This document shows positions 1 to 7,583 of a stretch of DNA of 64,000 nt, piece by piece. Numbering within the stretch: the first letter of the stretch is position 1; every line of letters starts with the position of its first letter. The position numbers and the translations under genes are program-made. The notes below the pieces were generated by a model that ran no database searches, was not told where the DNA came from, and saw nothing but the letters and a program-made list of their open reading frames with translations. This DNA is from Candidatus Aminicenantes bacterium UBA6228 (GTDB lineage Bacteria; Acidobacteriota; Aminicenantia; Aminicenantales; Saccharicenantaceae). The stretch is taken from the NCBI GenBank assembly GCA_002441005.1, contig DJWO01000010.1, positions 1 through 64,000 of the forward strand. Reading direction: 5' to 3'.

Positions 1-67
1 TGTAGATTTTAGATGAGGCAATTCGGGGCATTGACGGCTGCTGCCCATCACCCTAAAATAACTCCTT

Positions 68-733
68 ATGAATTATCAGGGCGTAATTTTTGATCTGGAC
101 GGGACTCTGCTCGATACGATCGAGGATATTACCGTTGCCCTTAATACGGTCATGTCGCAGCATGGCTTCCGGCAGTTTTCTATTGAAGAAGCCAAAAAGA
201 TGGTGGGTGACGGGATGAGGGAATTAATGGTCAGGGCAAAACCTGAGCTGGCCGGCAAGATGGAATCGATAGATGCCCTGGTTAATGAGTTCCGCCAGGA
301 ATACGCCAAGGTCTGGAGAAATCATTCCCAGCCTTATCCTGGAATACTGGAGTTGCTGACCGAGTTAAACGGGAAGGGGCTGAAGCTGGCTGTCCTGTCC
401 AACAAGGCTCATCCTTTTACCGAAATAATGGTAAAAGAGCTGCTGCCGGTGCCCTTTCAGGCTGTCCAGGGAGCCAGGCCGGAAGTGCCGCTCAAGCCAG
501 ATCCAGCTGCCGCCAGACTAATACTTAAGGACTTGAATTTAACTCCGGCCGAGGCACTTTATGTTGGAGACACGGCCGTAGATATGAAGACTGCCCTGGA
601 AGCAGGCCTTACCCCGGTTGGGGTGCTGTGGGGTTTCCGGGAGGCACGGGAGCTTCTGGACAGCGGTGCCCGGGCTTTACTCTTAAAGCCAGCCGATTTA
701 CTACCACTCGTCTTTGATAAAAAAAGAAACTAA
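68..733 (+). CDS. gph: HAD-superfamily phosphatase, phosphoglycolate phosphatase-like
   Basis: Predicted cytosolic phosphatase of the HAD superfamily, most like phosphoglycolate phosphatase, which clears 2-phosphoglycolate. Visible motifs are the DLDGT nucleophile loop (residues 9-13), the SNK motif II (111-113), the conserved Lys in LKPDP (143) and the GDTAVDM metal-binding motif (167-173). A helical cap domain lies between motifs I and II, as in the Gph/PGMB subclass. The length of 221 aa is normal. The ATG is not preceded by a clear Shine-Dalgarno sequence, but the N-terminus matches the family start. The exact substrate cannot be read from sequence; pyrophosphatase (PpaX) and other sugar-phosphate phosphatases share this architecture. 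Confidence 0.85.
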   Translation: MNYQGVIFDLDGTLLDTIEDITVALNTVMSQHGFRQFSIEEAKKMVGDGMRELMVRAKPELAGKMESIDALVNEFRQEYAKVWRNHSQPYPGILELLTELNGKGLKLAVLSNKAHPFTEIMVKELLPVPFQAVQGARPEVPLKPDPAAARLILKDLNLTPAEALYVGDTAVDMKTALEAGLTPVGVLWGFREARELLDSGARALLLKPADLLPLVFDKKRN

Positions 734-759
734 CTGGCGGAGGAGCCAATAACTAACAA

Positions 760-1905
760 TCAGGTTTCTTCCGGTTCTTCAGGTTGATTTCCCTTAAGAT
801 CAGGAGCCGGGCCAGGCTCTTTATCTTTATCATCTTTGGCTTTTTCTTCTTCCTCCTGGTTATCTCCGACCGCCTCGGTTATAAGCTCGGCTTCCTTTTT
901 AAGCAAATAAAATCTTTCGGGCAGGATGACTCCGCCTTTTTCCTTAGTTTTTTCGTTTTCTATGGGCGGAGCGGCCCCAAAAATCGCCTCTTCTTCTTTG
1001 GTATGGTCAAATTTAGAATAAGCTTCAAACTGGGAACGGCTTAAATAATTCATCAGGCGCAGAGTTCTGAGCATGGCCACAGTGCTGACACCGAAATATC
1101 TTTTCAAATAAATAACATCGGCATAACTCAACCGCCGTGATCTGATATCTCTGTCAATTAATTCCCTGACTTTCGACGGTGGAATCAAAAACCGGGAGGC
1201 AAAAGCCTGGGCAAACTGCTCGCGGGGTGAATAGAGAGTAACATATTCATCAACGAGAACATCAAGGTTATCTACAATCGGTGATTCGTTCCGGTCCTTT
1301 AAATAGTGACCATAGAGATGAGCGGCAGCCACCACCTGCTGATCAAAGGGCAGAGCTGAATTGATCAGCCCGAAAGCTGCATTTTTCTCTTCCAGAAAAA
1401 CCAGCAGCCCTGAGATTTTAGATTCTTCCGGCAGAGGCATTCTGATCAGATGACAGCCATTAATCTCGCTGAGCCTGAAGATATTGCGGATGGGCTCATT
1501 GCCCAGGCCGATTCTTCTTCTTTCTTCCTCAGCCAGGTTTTCTGGCGCCAGACTCCCGGAGTAGAGAGGCCCGGGGTTGGCTGGACGGCCGGTAATCTTT
1601 TCGAGTTCTAAATATTTTTCACACCAGGAATGAAAACCGGCCAGCATTTCTTTGGTGGCCGGGCTGAGTTTCTCATCAGACAGCAGAATTTCAAACGGAT
1701 CAGCCTGGACTTCCAGAAAATAAGAGACATTCTTCTGAAAATAGCGTGAAATGTGGCTCAGAGCAATAATCGAAGGCGTTCTTTTTCCCGCCTCCAGCAA
1801 CGAAATATATTCCGATGACAGCCCGACCGCTGCCCCCAGCTCCTCCTGAGTTAAGCCCATATCTTCTCTTAGCTTTTTAAGCCGGGCAGAGAAAAGCTCG
1901 TTCAT
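760..1905 (-). CDS. XRE-family transcriptional regulator with degenerate ImmA/IrrE-like domain
   Basis: DNA-binding regulator. Residues 6-62 form an XRE/Cro helix-turn-helix (LTQEELGAAVGLS, then SLLEAGKR). Residues about 140-250 resemble the ImmA/IrrE (DUF955) metallopeptidase domain: HLYGH at 196-200 sits where HExxH is expected, and the downstream helix FAQAFASRFLIP fits the family. The catalytic Glu is replaced by Leu while both His remain, so peptidase activity is doubtful. The C-terminal 40 residues are a Lys/Glu/Pro-rich acidic tail. The ATG follows a strong GGAGGGGAG ribosome site. A consensus promoter with a palindrome lies just upstream, which suggests autoregulation. Targets are unknown; related proteins control metabolic or stress genes. 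Confidence 0.8.
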   Translation of the reverse strand: MNELFSARLKKLREDMGLTQEELGAAVGLSSEYISLLEAGKRTPSIIALSHISRYFQKNVSYFLEVQADPFEILLSDEKLSPATKEMLAGFHSWCEKYLELEKITGRPANPGPLYSGSLAPENLAEEERRRIGLGNEPIRNIFRLSEINGCHLIRMPLPEESKISGLLVFLEEKNAAFGLINSALPFDQQVVAAAHLYGHYLKDRNESPIVDNLDVLVDEYVTLYSPREQFAQAFASRFLIPPSKVRELIDRDIRSRRLSYADVIYLKRYFGVSTVAMLRTLRLMNYLSRSQFEAYSKFDHTKEEEAIFGAAPPIENEKTKEKGGVILPERFYLLKKEAELITEAVGDNQEEEEKAKDDKDKEPGPAPDLKGNQPEEPEET

Positions 1906-1937
1906 GGAGATTCTCCCCTCCTATCTTTTCTGCCCTA

Positions 1938-1966
1938 TATTTAACAATTTGTTAAACTACTGTCAA
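1938..1966 (-). promoter_or_regulatory. Sigma-70 promoter with overlapping palindromic operator for the XRE gene
   Basis: On the minus strand a perfect -35 TTGACA (1961-1966) is followed by exactly 17 bp and a -10 TAAATA (1938-1943). The interval 1940-1956 holds a 17-bp inverted repeat, TTTAACA-ATT-TGTTAAA, which covers part of the spacer and the -10. A repressor bound there would block RNA polymerase. The palindrome and hexamers are seen directly; autorepression by the downstream XRE protein is inferred from position. Confidence 0.75.
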
Positions 1967-1991
1967 GTTTAAATTTAAGCTTTGCCAGTGG

Positions 1992-2498
1992 TTAGCTTTT
2001 ATAGTTATGACGCCACAAATCATAATAATTGTGAGCATTTTTGACTATCTGGTCTTTTTCAGCTTCAGTCAGAGTGCGGACCACGGTGGCCGGATTCCCG
2101 AGGATAAGGCTGCTATCGGGAAAAGTCTTACCCGGTGGAACAAGAGAGCCGGCTGCTACTAAGCAATTATTGCCGATAATGGCCCGGTCCAGAATAACCG
2201 CACCCATGCCGACAAGAGTATTGTTGCCAATTTTACAGGCATGAAGAATTGCCCCATGACCAATGGTAACATAGTTACCGACGATGGCCGGCACATCATA
2301 ATCAACATGAATAACACTGTTGTCCTGAACATTGGAATATTCGCCGATCACAATGTCAGCGATATCAGCCCGGAGGACAGCATTAAACCAGACGCTGGCC
2401 CCTTTTTTGAGCACCACCCGGCCGATGACCGCTGCCCCCTGAGCGACAAATGTCTCCGGATCGAGCTGAGGATTCCTTATTTTTTCTTTATCGATCAT
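1992..2498 (-). CDS. Gamma-class carbonic anhydrase family protein
   Basis: Left-handed beta-helix protein of the gamma-carbonic anhydrase (Cam/YrdA) family, probably a cytosolic trimer that hydrates CO2 or acts as a related hexapeptide enzyme. The three zinc-ligand histidines are present at residues 64 (VIHVDY), 81 (GHGA) and 86 (LHAC) of the 168-aa product. Hexapeptide repeats run from about residue 20 to 140. I start at 2498 rather than 2543 because this ATG has a GAGGTG ribosome site six bases upstream, and the extra 15 residues of the longer frame are not family-like. It stands alone, with a leader of about 250 bases and no partner gene. Whether it is an active anhydrase cannot be decided from sequence. 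Confidence 0.85.
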   Translation of the reverse strand: MIDKEKIRNPQLDPETFVAQGAAVIGRVVLKKGASVWFNAVLRADIADIVIGEYSNVQDNSVIHVDYDVPAIVGNYVTIGHGAILHACKIGNNTLVGMGAVILDRAIIGNNCLVAAGSLVPPGKTFPDSSLILGNPATVVRTLTEAEKDQIVKNAHNYYDLWRHNYKS

Positions 2499-2723
2499 AA
2501 AACACCTCAATGTCCTAAGGAGAGTAGGTGCTGATTTTAACATTCATGGCAGCCGGGAAGCAATGTTTCAGCACCTATTAATGGCCGCAAAAAGGTATCT
2601 AAAAAGATAACAATAGAAACAAGTTGTTTTTTTTATTCTGTTTATTAGATTTGGTCTATAATAATATACAGAAAAATCAACTTTGGCACACATGATTAAA
2701 AGGGCAGGAAGGAGCTATAAAAG

Positions 2724-2765
2724 TCGGCTGCAAGCAGCTTGCCTGGGCTTCGGCCCAACCGCCGA
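2724..2765 (-). terminator. Branched hairpin terminator after nadE
   Basis: Directly next to the nadE stop codon is a compact three-way fold. The outer stem TCGGC/GCCGA (2724-2728 with 2761-2765) encloses GCAAG-CAG-CTTGC (2730-2742) and TGGGC-TTCG-GCCCA (2744-2757), the latter capped by a UUCG-type loop (CGAA on the minus strand). On the minus strand it is followed by CTTTTAT. The position and U-run suggest intrinsic termination of nadE. A small structured RNA or repeat element is an alternative. Confidence 0.5.
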
Positions 2766-3755
2766 TTATTTTTCTTCAATTACCAGCGGGTTCAATCTAA
2801 GATAAGCGTTGCTGTTCCGGCGATGGGCAATCTGCTTATAAGCCAGCCTGACCTTGTCTTCAGCCAGACCGGTCGCTCTGGCTACTGATTCGGGCGAAAA
2901 GCCGTTTTTTTCACCATAAAGGCAGGCATCCATTTCTTTATAGGGGAGAAGAAAGAAAAATTCATCCTGTCCCTGAGCTAACGGATGGATATCGGCAGTT
3001 GGCTGGCGACTCGTGATGGTTTCAGGTAATTCCAGATATTCTGCCAGTTGATAAACCTGCGTTTTATAAAGGTGAGCCAGCGGTTTGAAATCACCCGCTC
3101 CATCCCCCAGCTTGACGAAAAAGCCCTGGTCAATTTCCAGTAAATTGGAAGTCCCGGCCACAGCATAATTAAAGCGATCAGCATAATGGTACTCAAGCAT
3201 TTTTCTGACCCGCTGTCTGAAGTTAGACAGGGCAATTATTCGCCGTAGAGTCTCAGCCGGCAGCCTTTTTTTGATTATTTCTCCGCCCGGTGATTGGACT
3301 ACTAACCAGAAGAAAGTGAAAATCCGTTCTTCGGTCAGCTCGGAGGCTGAAATTTTCCATTTCCAGTCTTCAGAATATTCTGGAACAAGCTCGCGGAGGC
3401 AGGAGGTCATCTCCTGATAGAAATTTAGCCCGGACAGGATCGGAGTTATTTCTCTCAAAATCGTCTTTATCTTCAGACTCTCCCCAACCAGCTGGCTCAA
3501 TCTCAAAGTATCAGGATGGGAGGTCCTTTCCGGCATGAGCAACCCGATGACTTTGTCCGGACCGAGTGCTCTCACACAGAGGGCGGCAGTCACGCTGCTA
3601 TCTATGCCGCCCGATAAACCGACTACTGCCCCCTGTTTTCGCAAGCGGCTGGTTAGAGTTTCAGAAATAAAAGCAGTAAGACAGGCGGTCTCCTGTTGGC
3701 AGTCAAGAGACAGCAGCTCGTAAGAAAACTCTTTAGCCAGGTTAATTTCTATCAT
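2766..3755 (-). CDS. nadE: NH3-dependent NAD+ synthetase
   Basis: Converts nicotinic acid adenine dinucleotide to NAD+ using ATP and ammonia, in the cytosol. The PP-loop SGGIDSS is at residues 48-54. Further family signatures are GTSNLLEIDQGFFVKLGDG, LYKTQVYQLAEYL and a PTADIHPLAQGQDE segment corresponding to the deamido-NAD site. There is no N-terminal glutaminase domain, so ammonia must come from outside. At 329 aa it is longer than the usual 250-275 aa ammonia-dependent enzyme, with extra sequence around residues 115-165 (SEDWKWK to RRIIALSN). The start is supported by the conserved N-terminal helix, and the gene ends at a hairpin terminator. Confidence 0.85.
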   Translation of the reverse strand: MIEINLAKEFSYELLSLDCQQETACLTAFISETLTSRLRKQGAVVGLSGGIDSSVTAALCVRALGPDKVIGLLMPERTSHPDTLRLSQLVGESLKIKTILREITPILSGLNFYQEMTSCLRELVPEYSEDWKWKISASELTEERIFTFFWLVVQSPGGEIIKKRLPAETLRRIIALSNFRQRVRKMLEYHYADRFNYAVAGTSNLLEIDQGFFVKLGDGAGDFKPLAHLYKTQVYQLAEYLELPETITSRQPTADIHPLAQGQDEFFFLLPYKEMDACLYGEKNGFSPESVARATGLAEDKVRLAYKQIAHRRNSNAYLRLNPLVIEEK

Positions 3756-3804
3756 GAATTTTACCTCTTTAAATCTGGCCCCCGGCCGGGACCATGGTCT
3801 TTAT

Positions 3805-5460
3805 CTAATGGTCATCAAGTCCTTTAAATCTTCTACGATTCTCCCCACCACTTCTAATGGCAGTTGTCTTTTTTTGTCCTGTTTCGGGACCTTTTTCTAA
3901 AGTTTTAAGTGAATTTACAAGTTTCTTATAATCAATCTTGCCATGGCCTGTCTTCGGTAGTGACTCCACTAACCAGACCTGGCGCGGGACTTTATAGGGC
4001 TCAAGATATTGCCGGCAGAATTGCTTGATTTGATCCTCAGTTATTTTCTTCTCTTTCTTCGCCACCACCAAAACTCCAACCACCTCTCCGCCGATTTCAT
4101 CCGGGACTGGAATGGCGGCCACTTCAGTCAACCCATCGAAGCCAGCGATTACCCGTTCAATTTCAGACAGGTTAATTCTATGACCAAAAGATTTAATCTG
4201 GCGGTCGCGACGGCCGACATAATAAAGCAGACCGTTTTCATCCTGACGGAAGACATCGCCGGTCTGGAGCCAGCGCTCTTCAGGGTATCTGCCAGGCCTG
4301 AAGACTTTTTTGGTTAGCTTCTCATCCCGCCAGTAACCCTGCATCACCGTCGGACCCCTGACGATAAGCTGGCCTGGTTTCCCAACTGGCACGGGGCTGC
4401 CACGGCCATCAACGATAGCAACTTCGAGATTCGGCATAGGAATACCGACGGAATCAGGATACTCATCTATTAATTCAGGCGGAAGATAACTGACCCTTTT
4501 GCACTCACTCAAGCCATACATTGAATAGAGCTTAACCTGAGGCAAAAACTGCCTGAAATGACGGATATGAGAAACAGGCCAGGCTGCCCCGGTATTGGTG
4601 ATGTAACGCAGGGATTTTAGCTTGGCAGCCGGGAACTTCTTCAGTTTGAGGAGCATAGCAGAAACCGAAGGAATAAGCGGAAAGCCGGTAACTTTTTCTT
4701 TGTCGATGGCGGCCAAAATATCCTGGACATAAGCAAAGGATGATTCAAGAACAACAGTTCCGCCAAACATAAAACACATGATGACCTGATAGAGACCGTA
4801 ATCAAAAGACAGAGGCAGAACATCAAGGACGATGTCATCCTTGGTATTTCCCAGGTACTGGATGATGCTTCTGGCAGCGGTCACCATATTGTGATGGGTG
4901 CAGATTATGCCTTTAGGCTTGCCGCTTGAGCCAGAGGTGTAAATCAAACAGGCCAGGTCATTTTCCAGGAGGCACGGAAGAGCGATCGAAGCATCTAATT
5001 TCTCGGTGAGCCCCTCAAAAATCAAGGCCTTCGGGTAATGGCGGGGAGAAGATTTATGACCGTCGACTATAATTAGCTGGGAATCGGCAGTAGAAAATTG
5101 CGGGCCATCCCCCTCATAAAGCTTTCGCCTGGCGGTGATAAGCAGCCGGGCTCGAGAGTCGGCTATTATAGAATTAATTACGGGCCAGGGGCTTTTGGGG
5201 TCGATAACGGTAAAGACCCCGCCGGCCTTAAGAATTCCATAGATAGAAATGACCGCTTCCGGTGAGTTATCAAGACAGATTACCGCCCGGTCACCTTTTT
5301 TAAAACCCGTCAGGACAAGAGCTGAGGCTAAGTTGGTAGATTTTTCATCAACCTGGCAATAGGTTAAACGCTGTCCTTTCGAAACGAGGGCAATTTTATC
5401 AGGGAAATGACGAGCAGTCAGGGTCAGCCAGTCAGAAACGAGCACCGGGTCAAACTGCAT
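3805..5460 (-). CDS. AMP-forming acyl ligase, exosortase/EPS-associated type
   Basis: ANL-superfamily adenylating enzyme. The ATP/AMP P-loop YTSGSSGKPKG is at residues 174-184; the later motifs YSMYGLSE, LQTGDVF and GRRDRQIKSFGHRI follow in order, and the C-terminal catalytic Lys motif TGHGKIDYKKL is present. It lies 14 bp downstream of an acyl carrier protein on the same strand, so it most likely adenylates a carboxylic acid and loads it on that ACP, as in the ligase/ACP pairs known from exosortase A loci. A Lys/Arg-rich tail of about 30 residues follows the domain. The acid substrate is unknown; acyl-CoA synthetase activity is the alternative. Confidence 0.85.
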   Translation of the reverse strand: MQFDPVLVSDWLTLTARHFPDKIALVSKGQRLTYCQVDEKSTNLASALVLTGFKKGDRAVICLDNSPEAVISIYGILKAGGVFTVIDPKSPWPVINSIIADSRARLLITARRKLYEGDGPQFSTADSQLIIVDGHKSSPRHYPKALIFEGLTEKLDASIALPCLLENDLACLIYTSGSSGKPKGIICTHHNMVTAARSIIQYLGNTKDDIVLDVLPLSFDYGLYQVIMCFMFGGTVVLESSFAYVQDILAAIDKEKVTGFPLIPSVSAMLLKLKKFPAAKLKSLRYITNTGAAWPVSHIRHFRQFLPQVKLYSMYGLSECKRVSYLPPELIDEYPDSVGIPMPNLEVAIVDGRGSPVPVGKPGQLIVRGPTVMQGYWRDEKLTKKVFRPGRYPEERWLQTGDVFRQDENGLLYYVGRRDRQIKSFGHRINLSEIERVIAGFDGLTEVAAIPVPDEIGGEVVGVLVVAKKEKKITEDQIKQFCRQYLEPYKVPRQVWLVESLPKTGHGKIDYKKLVNSLKTLEKGPETGQKKTTAIRSGGENRRRFKGLDDH

Positions 5461-5474
5461 TTACCTTAACCCTG

Positions 5475-5714
5475 TTAACCCCGCTTTTTTTCAATGAAAC
5501 TGGTAATCTTATTGATGCTGTCCAGATTGGCGGCGGTAAGTTCCTCGTCTTCGACTTTTATCTGGAAGTGACTTTCCAGGAAAGAAACTATTTCCAGAAT
5601 ACCAACCGAATCAACAATATTCATTTCCAGCAGGGAAACATCATCGTCTGGCGGATCATCAGAATTGAAAAGAAATTTTTCAGTAATGAATTGCCTTATT
5701 TCATCTTTTATCAT
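5475..5714 (-). CDS. Acyl carrier protein
   Basis: A 79-aa acidic acyl carrier protein. The phosphopantetheine attachment Ser is residue 36 in the motif VDSVGILEIV, a DSV variant of the usual DSL. The rest fits the four-helix ACP fold. The ATG overlaps the end of the upstream acyltransferase frame by 14 bp and the adenylating ligase follows 14 bp downstream, so the three are translationally linked. It is therefore a dedicated carrier rather than the fatty-acid-synthesis ACP. The bound acyl group is unknown. Confidence 0.85.
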   Translation of the reverse strand: MIKDEIRQFITEKFLFNSDDPPDDDVSLLEMNIVDSVGILEIVSFLESHFQIKVEDEELTAANLDSINKITSFIEKKRG

Positions 5715-6204
5715 TTTCGTTACTTTTCCCCCTTACCGGCCTTAAGCCCTGAACGAACTCCCGGTAAGAATGCTCAGGGGTTAGTGGAACGGTTACCTTT
5801 CCAAGAATTGTAGCCGGAGCATGACCGAAAAATGATCCAGCCGGAATATTTCTCGAGACAACAGTTCCAGCTTGAATCACCGAACCCTGACCAATTCGAA
5901 CCCCTGGCAGTATAACACAATGCGGCCCAATGAACACGTTGGATTCAATTATGACCGGTTTAACCACGGCTTCTTTTGACTTTGTCCAGTAAAGATGAGA
6001 AATAATGGAGGTGCCGATGCCAACCGTCACATTGTCACCTATTTGTATAACTTCCGGATGAAGCTCATCGATATAAACATACTGGCTGATCCAGACATTC
6101 TGACCGATCCTGACGCCACGCAGCCGGTGCAGGCCAGGGCGGACAGTTAGGCCTCCTGGCATAAAATATGCTACCCGGCGCAAAATTCTTTGAAGAAAAC
6201 TCAA
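5701..6204 (-). CDS. Left-handed beta-helix acyltransferase (WcaF/LacA-like)
   Basis: Hexapeptide-repeat transferase of 167 aa with an N-terminal helix (FLQRILRRVAYFMPGG), as in colanic-acid acetyltransferases, then repeats from about residue 30 and a C-terminal GSVIQAGTVVSRNIPAGSFFGHAPA segment typical of the CoA or acyl-donor site. I keep the TTG start at 6204, which has GGAAG upstream; the next Met is inside the conserved helix. It is the first gene of the acyltransferase-ACP-ligase operon, so it probably moves an acyl group from the ACP or from CoA to a sugar or membrane acceptor. The acceptor is unknown. Confidence 0.8.
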   Translation of the reverse strand: MSFLQRILRRVAYFMPGGLTVRPGLHRLRGVRIGQNVWISQYVYIDELHPEVIQIGDNVTVGIGTSIISHLYWTKSKEAVVKPVIIESNVFIGPHCVILPGVRIGQGSVIQAGTVVSRNIPAGSFFGHAPATILGKVTVPLTPEHSYREFVQGLRPVRGKSNENDKR

Positions 6205-6257
6205 AATCTACTTCCAGTCCTTCTTAGTTAGCTTATCAAATGCTTGTTTAGCTTTTT

Positions 6258-6325
6258 TCTATCATAAACAGATTTTATAAGTCAATAAAAAAAGTACTTG
6301 ACTTTTATATCAAGATGGTGATAAT
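6258..6325. promoter_or_regulatory. Back-to-back promoters between ligase operon and PEP-CTERM/exosortase genes
   Basis: On the plus strand, TTGACT (6298-6303), 16 bp, then GATAAT (6320-6325) reads toward the PEP-CTERM gene. On the minus strand, TTGACT (6280-6285), 16 bp, then GATAGA (6258-6263) reads toward the acyltransferase/ACP/ligase operon. The two -35 elements are only 12 bp apart. A short inverted repeat, CTTGA...TCAAG, overlaps the plus promoter. The arrangement suggests coordinated expression of both operons. Confidence 0.6.
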
Positions 6326-6360
6326 TAAGGGATAGCCCAAGGAAAAGGGAGCGAAATGTT

Positions 6361-6594
6361 ATGAAAAAAAGTTTGGTTATTGTTGCTTGCCTCTTGCTTT
6401 TGGTCTGGCTGACTACTGCTGTTGCCTATGCCTGGGGTGATGATGCTGGTCCAGGTTGGCGTCCCAAAGGCGGCGGACACACAATAAAGCCTCATCGTCC
6501 TCAGAGTGTAGCTGAACCTATATCCATTGCGCTGATTGGCATTGGCCTGGCGGGGCTTGGAATTTATGCTTCCAAGAAACGCAAAAAGAACTGA
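6361..6594 (+). CDS. Miniature PEP-CTERM-like exosortase substrate
   Basis: A 77-aa protein made almost only of targeting signals. Residues 1-24 are a Sec signal peptide (MKKSLVIVAC... ending AYA). Residues 50-77 form a tripartite sorting tail: VAEPIS in place of the usual VPEP, a hydrophobic stretch ALIGIGLAGLGIYA, and a basic end KKRKKN. The mature part between the two would be under 30 residues, rich in Gly, Pro, His and Trp. A GGGAG ribosome site lies nine bases upstream. The exosortase gene begins 50 bp downstream, so this is very probably its dedicated substrate. No enzymatic domain is present; a secreted peptide or matrix anchor is a plausible role. Confidence 0.75.
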   Translation: MKKSLVIVACLLLLVWLTTAVAYAWGDDAGPGWRPKGGGHTIKPHRPQSVAEPISIALIGIGLAGLGIYASKKRKKN

Positions 6595-6644
6595 AGCCAG
6601 CAGTTAGCCTGAGCGGGGCCAGAGAAAAGAATTTCTTTTAGTAG

Positions 6645-7526
6645 ATGATGGTGGAGTCCAAGCAGAAACGCATTTTTTTTATTATTTTTTATCTGTTTTC
6701 TGCAGTTGCCATTTTTCTGGCCTGGTCTCCCGTCAAAAGTGTCCTGACTGACCCCAGAATAGACTTATATTATAGCCATATCCCCATTATCCCTTTTATC
6801 AGCGCTTTTTTGCTCTACAGAAAAAGAAAATCAATATTTTCTGAGACTGACCCTGCTGTCCTCCCAGGAGCCTTGTTATCAGTTGCTGGGTTAGGCCTGT
6901 ATTTATTTGCCAATTTGCATAAGATCGAAACCAGCTACTCTGCCACCTTACTGGTATTGTCAGCCATTCTATTCTGGGCAGGAGCTTATCTTGGCTTATT
7001 TGGTTCTAAGCCACTAAAGCGAGGCCTCTTCCCGGTTCTTTTTCTTCTTTTGGCCGTTCCAATCCCGGCTCCAATAATGGATAGAGTTGTCCTGCTGATT
7101 GCCGGGGCCTCTGTTTATGTCACCAGCGCGCTTTTTACTGTTCTTCAAGTTCCTTTCATCCGAGAAGGAGTTACTTTTTACCTCCCGGCCTTCACCCTGG
7201 TCGTTGGACCTGAATGCGCCGGCTGGCGTTCGAGTTTGGCCTTAATCATACTGAGCCTCCTGGCCGGCCATCTATTTCTTAAAAAAGTTTCTAATAAAAT
7301 CTTGTTAGTCGCCGTGGCCATCCCGCTGATAATAATCAAGAATGGGGTGCGCATCGTTCTCCTCTACTACATTGCCTATTACTTAGATGAGAGATTTATG
7401 GAAAGCGGATTTCTTCACCGGTCAGTTGGCTACTTTATGTTCGGTCTGGTACTGTTGTTCATGGGTTTTCTGCTCTGGTCTCTGGAGAAAAAGGAAGCTC
7501 CAAGGAAGGCCAGCGCTGAATCGTAA
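6645..7526 (+). CDS. Exosortase (transmembrane transpeptidase-like)
   Basis: Multi-pass inner-membrane protein of the exosortase/archaeosortase family, which recognises C-terminal PEP-CTERM-type signals and cleaves or transfers the protein at the cell surface. The predicted catalytic triad is visible: Cys191 in ECAGWRSS, Arg236 in KNGVRI and His258 in FLHRSVGY. About eight hydrophobic segments span the protein. ATG codons at 6645 and 6648 are both possible starts. The immediate upstream neighbour encodes a matching sorting tail. It lacks the long C-terminal EpsI-like domain found fused to some XrtA proteins. I cannot assign it to a numbered Xrt subtype by eye. Confidence 0.85.
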   Translation: MMVESKQKRIFFIIFYLFSAVAIFLAWSPVKSVLTDPRIDLYYSHIPIIPFISAFLLYRKRKSIFSETDPAVLPGALLSVAGLGLYLFANLHKIETSYSATLLVLSAILFWAGAYLGLFGSKPLKRGLFPVLFLLLAVPIPAPIMDRVVLLIAGASVYVTSALFTVLQVPFIREGVTFYLPAFTLVVGPECAGWRSSLALIILSLLAGHLFLKKVSNKILLVAVAIPLIIIKNGVRIVLLYYIAYYLDERFMESGFLHRSVGYFMFGLVLLFMGFLLWSLEKKEAPRKASAES

Positions 7527-7583
7527 AAGCTTAGAAGTTTAAAGCAATTGCAAATCATTTCTAATTTTTATTAACTTAAGGCT

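Noticed and set aside
1..67. Possible tail of an upstream gene
   Set aside because: No frame with recognisable protein similarity; too short to judge.
784..1044. 86-aa frame opposite the XRE gene
   Set aside because: Phe/Leu-rich shadow of the acidic Lys/Glu tail on the other strand.
2688..2700. TGGCAC resembling a sigma-54 -24 element
   Set aside because: No GC dinucleotide at the required 10-bp spacing.
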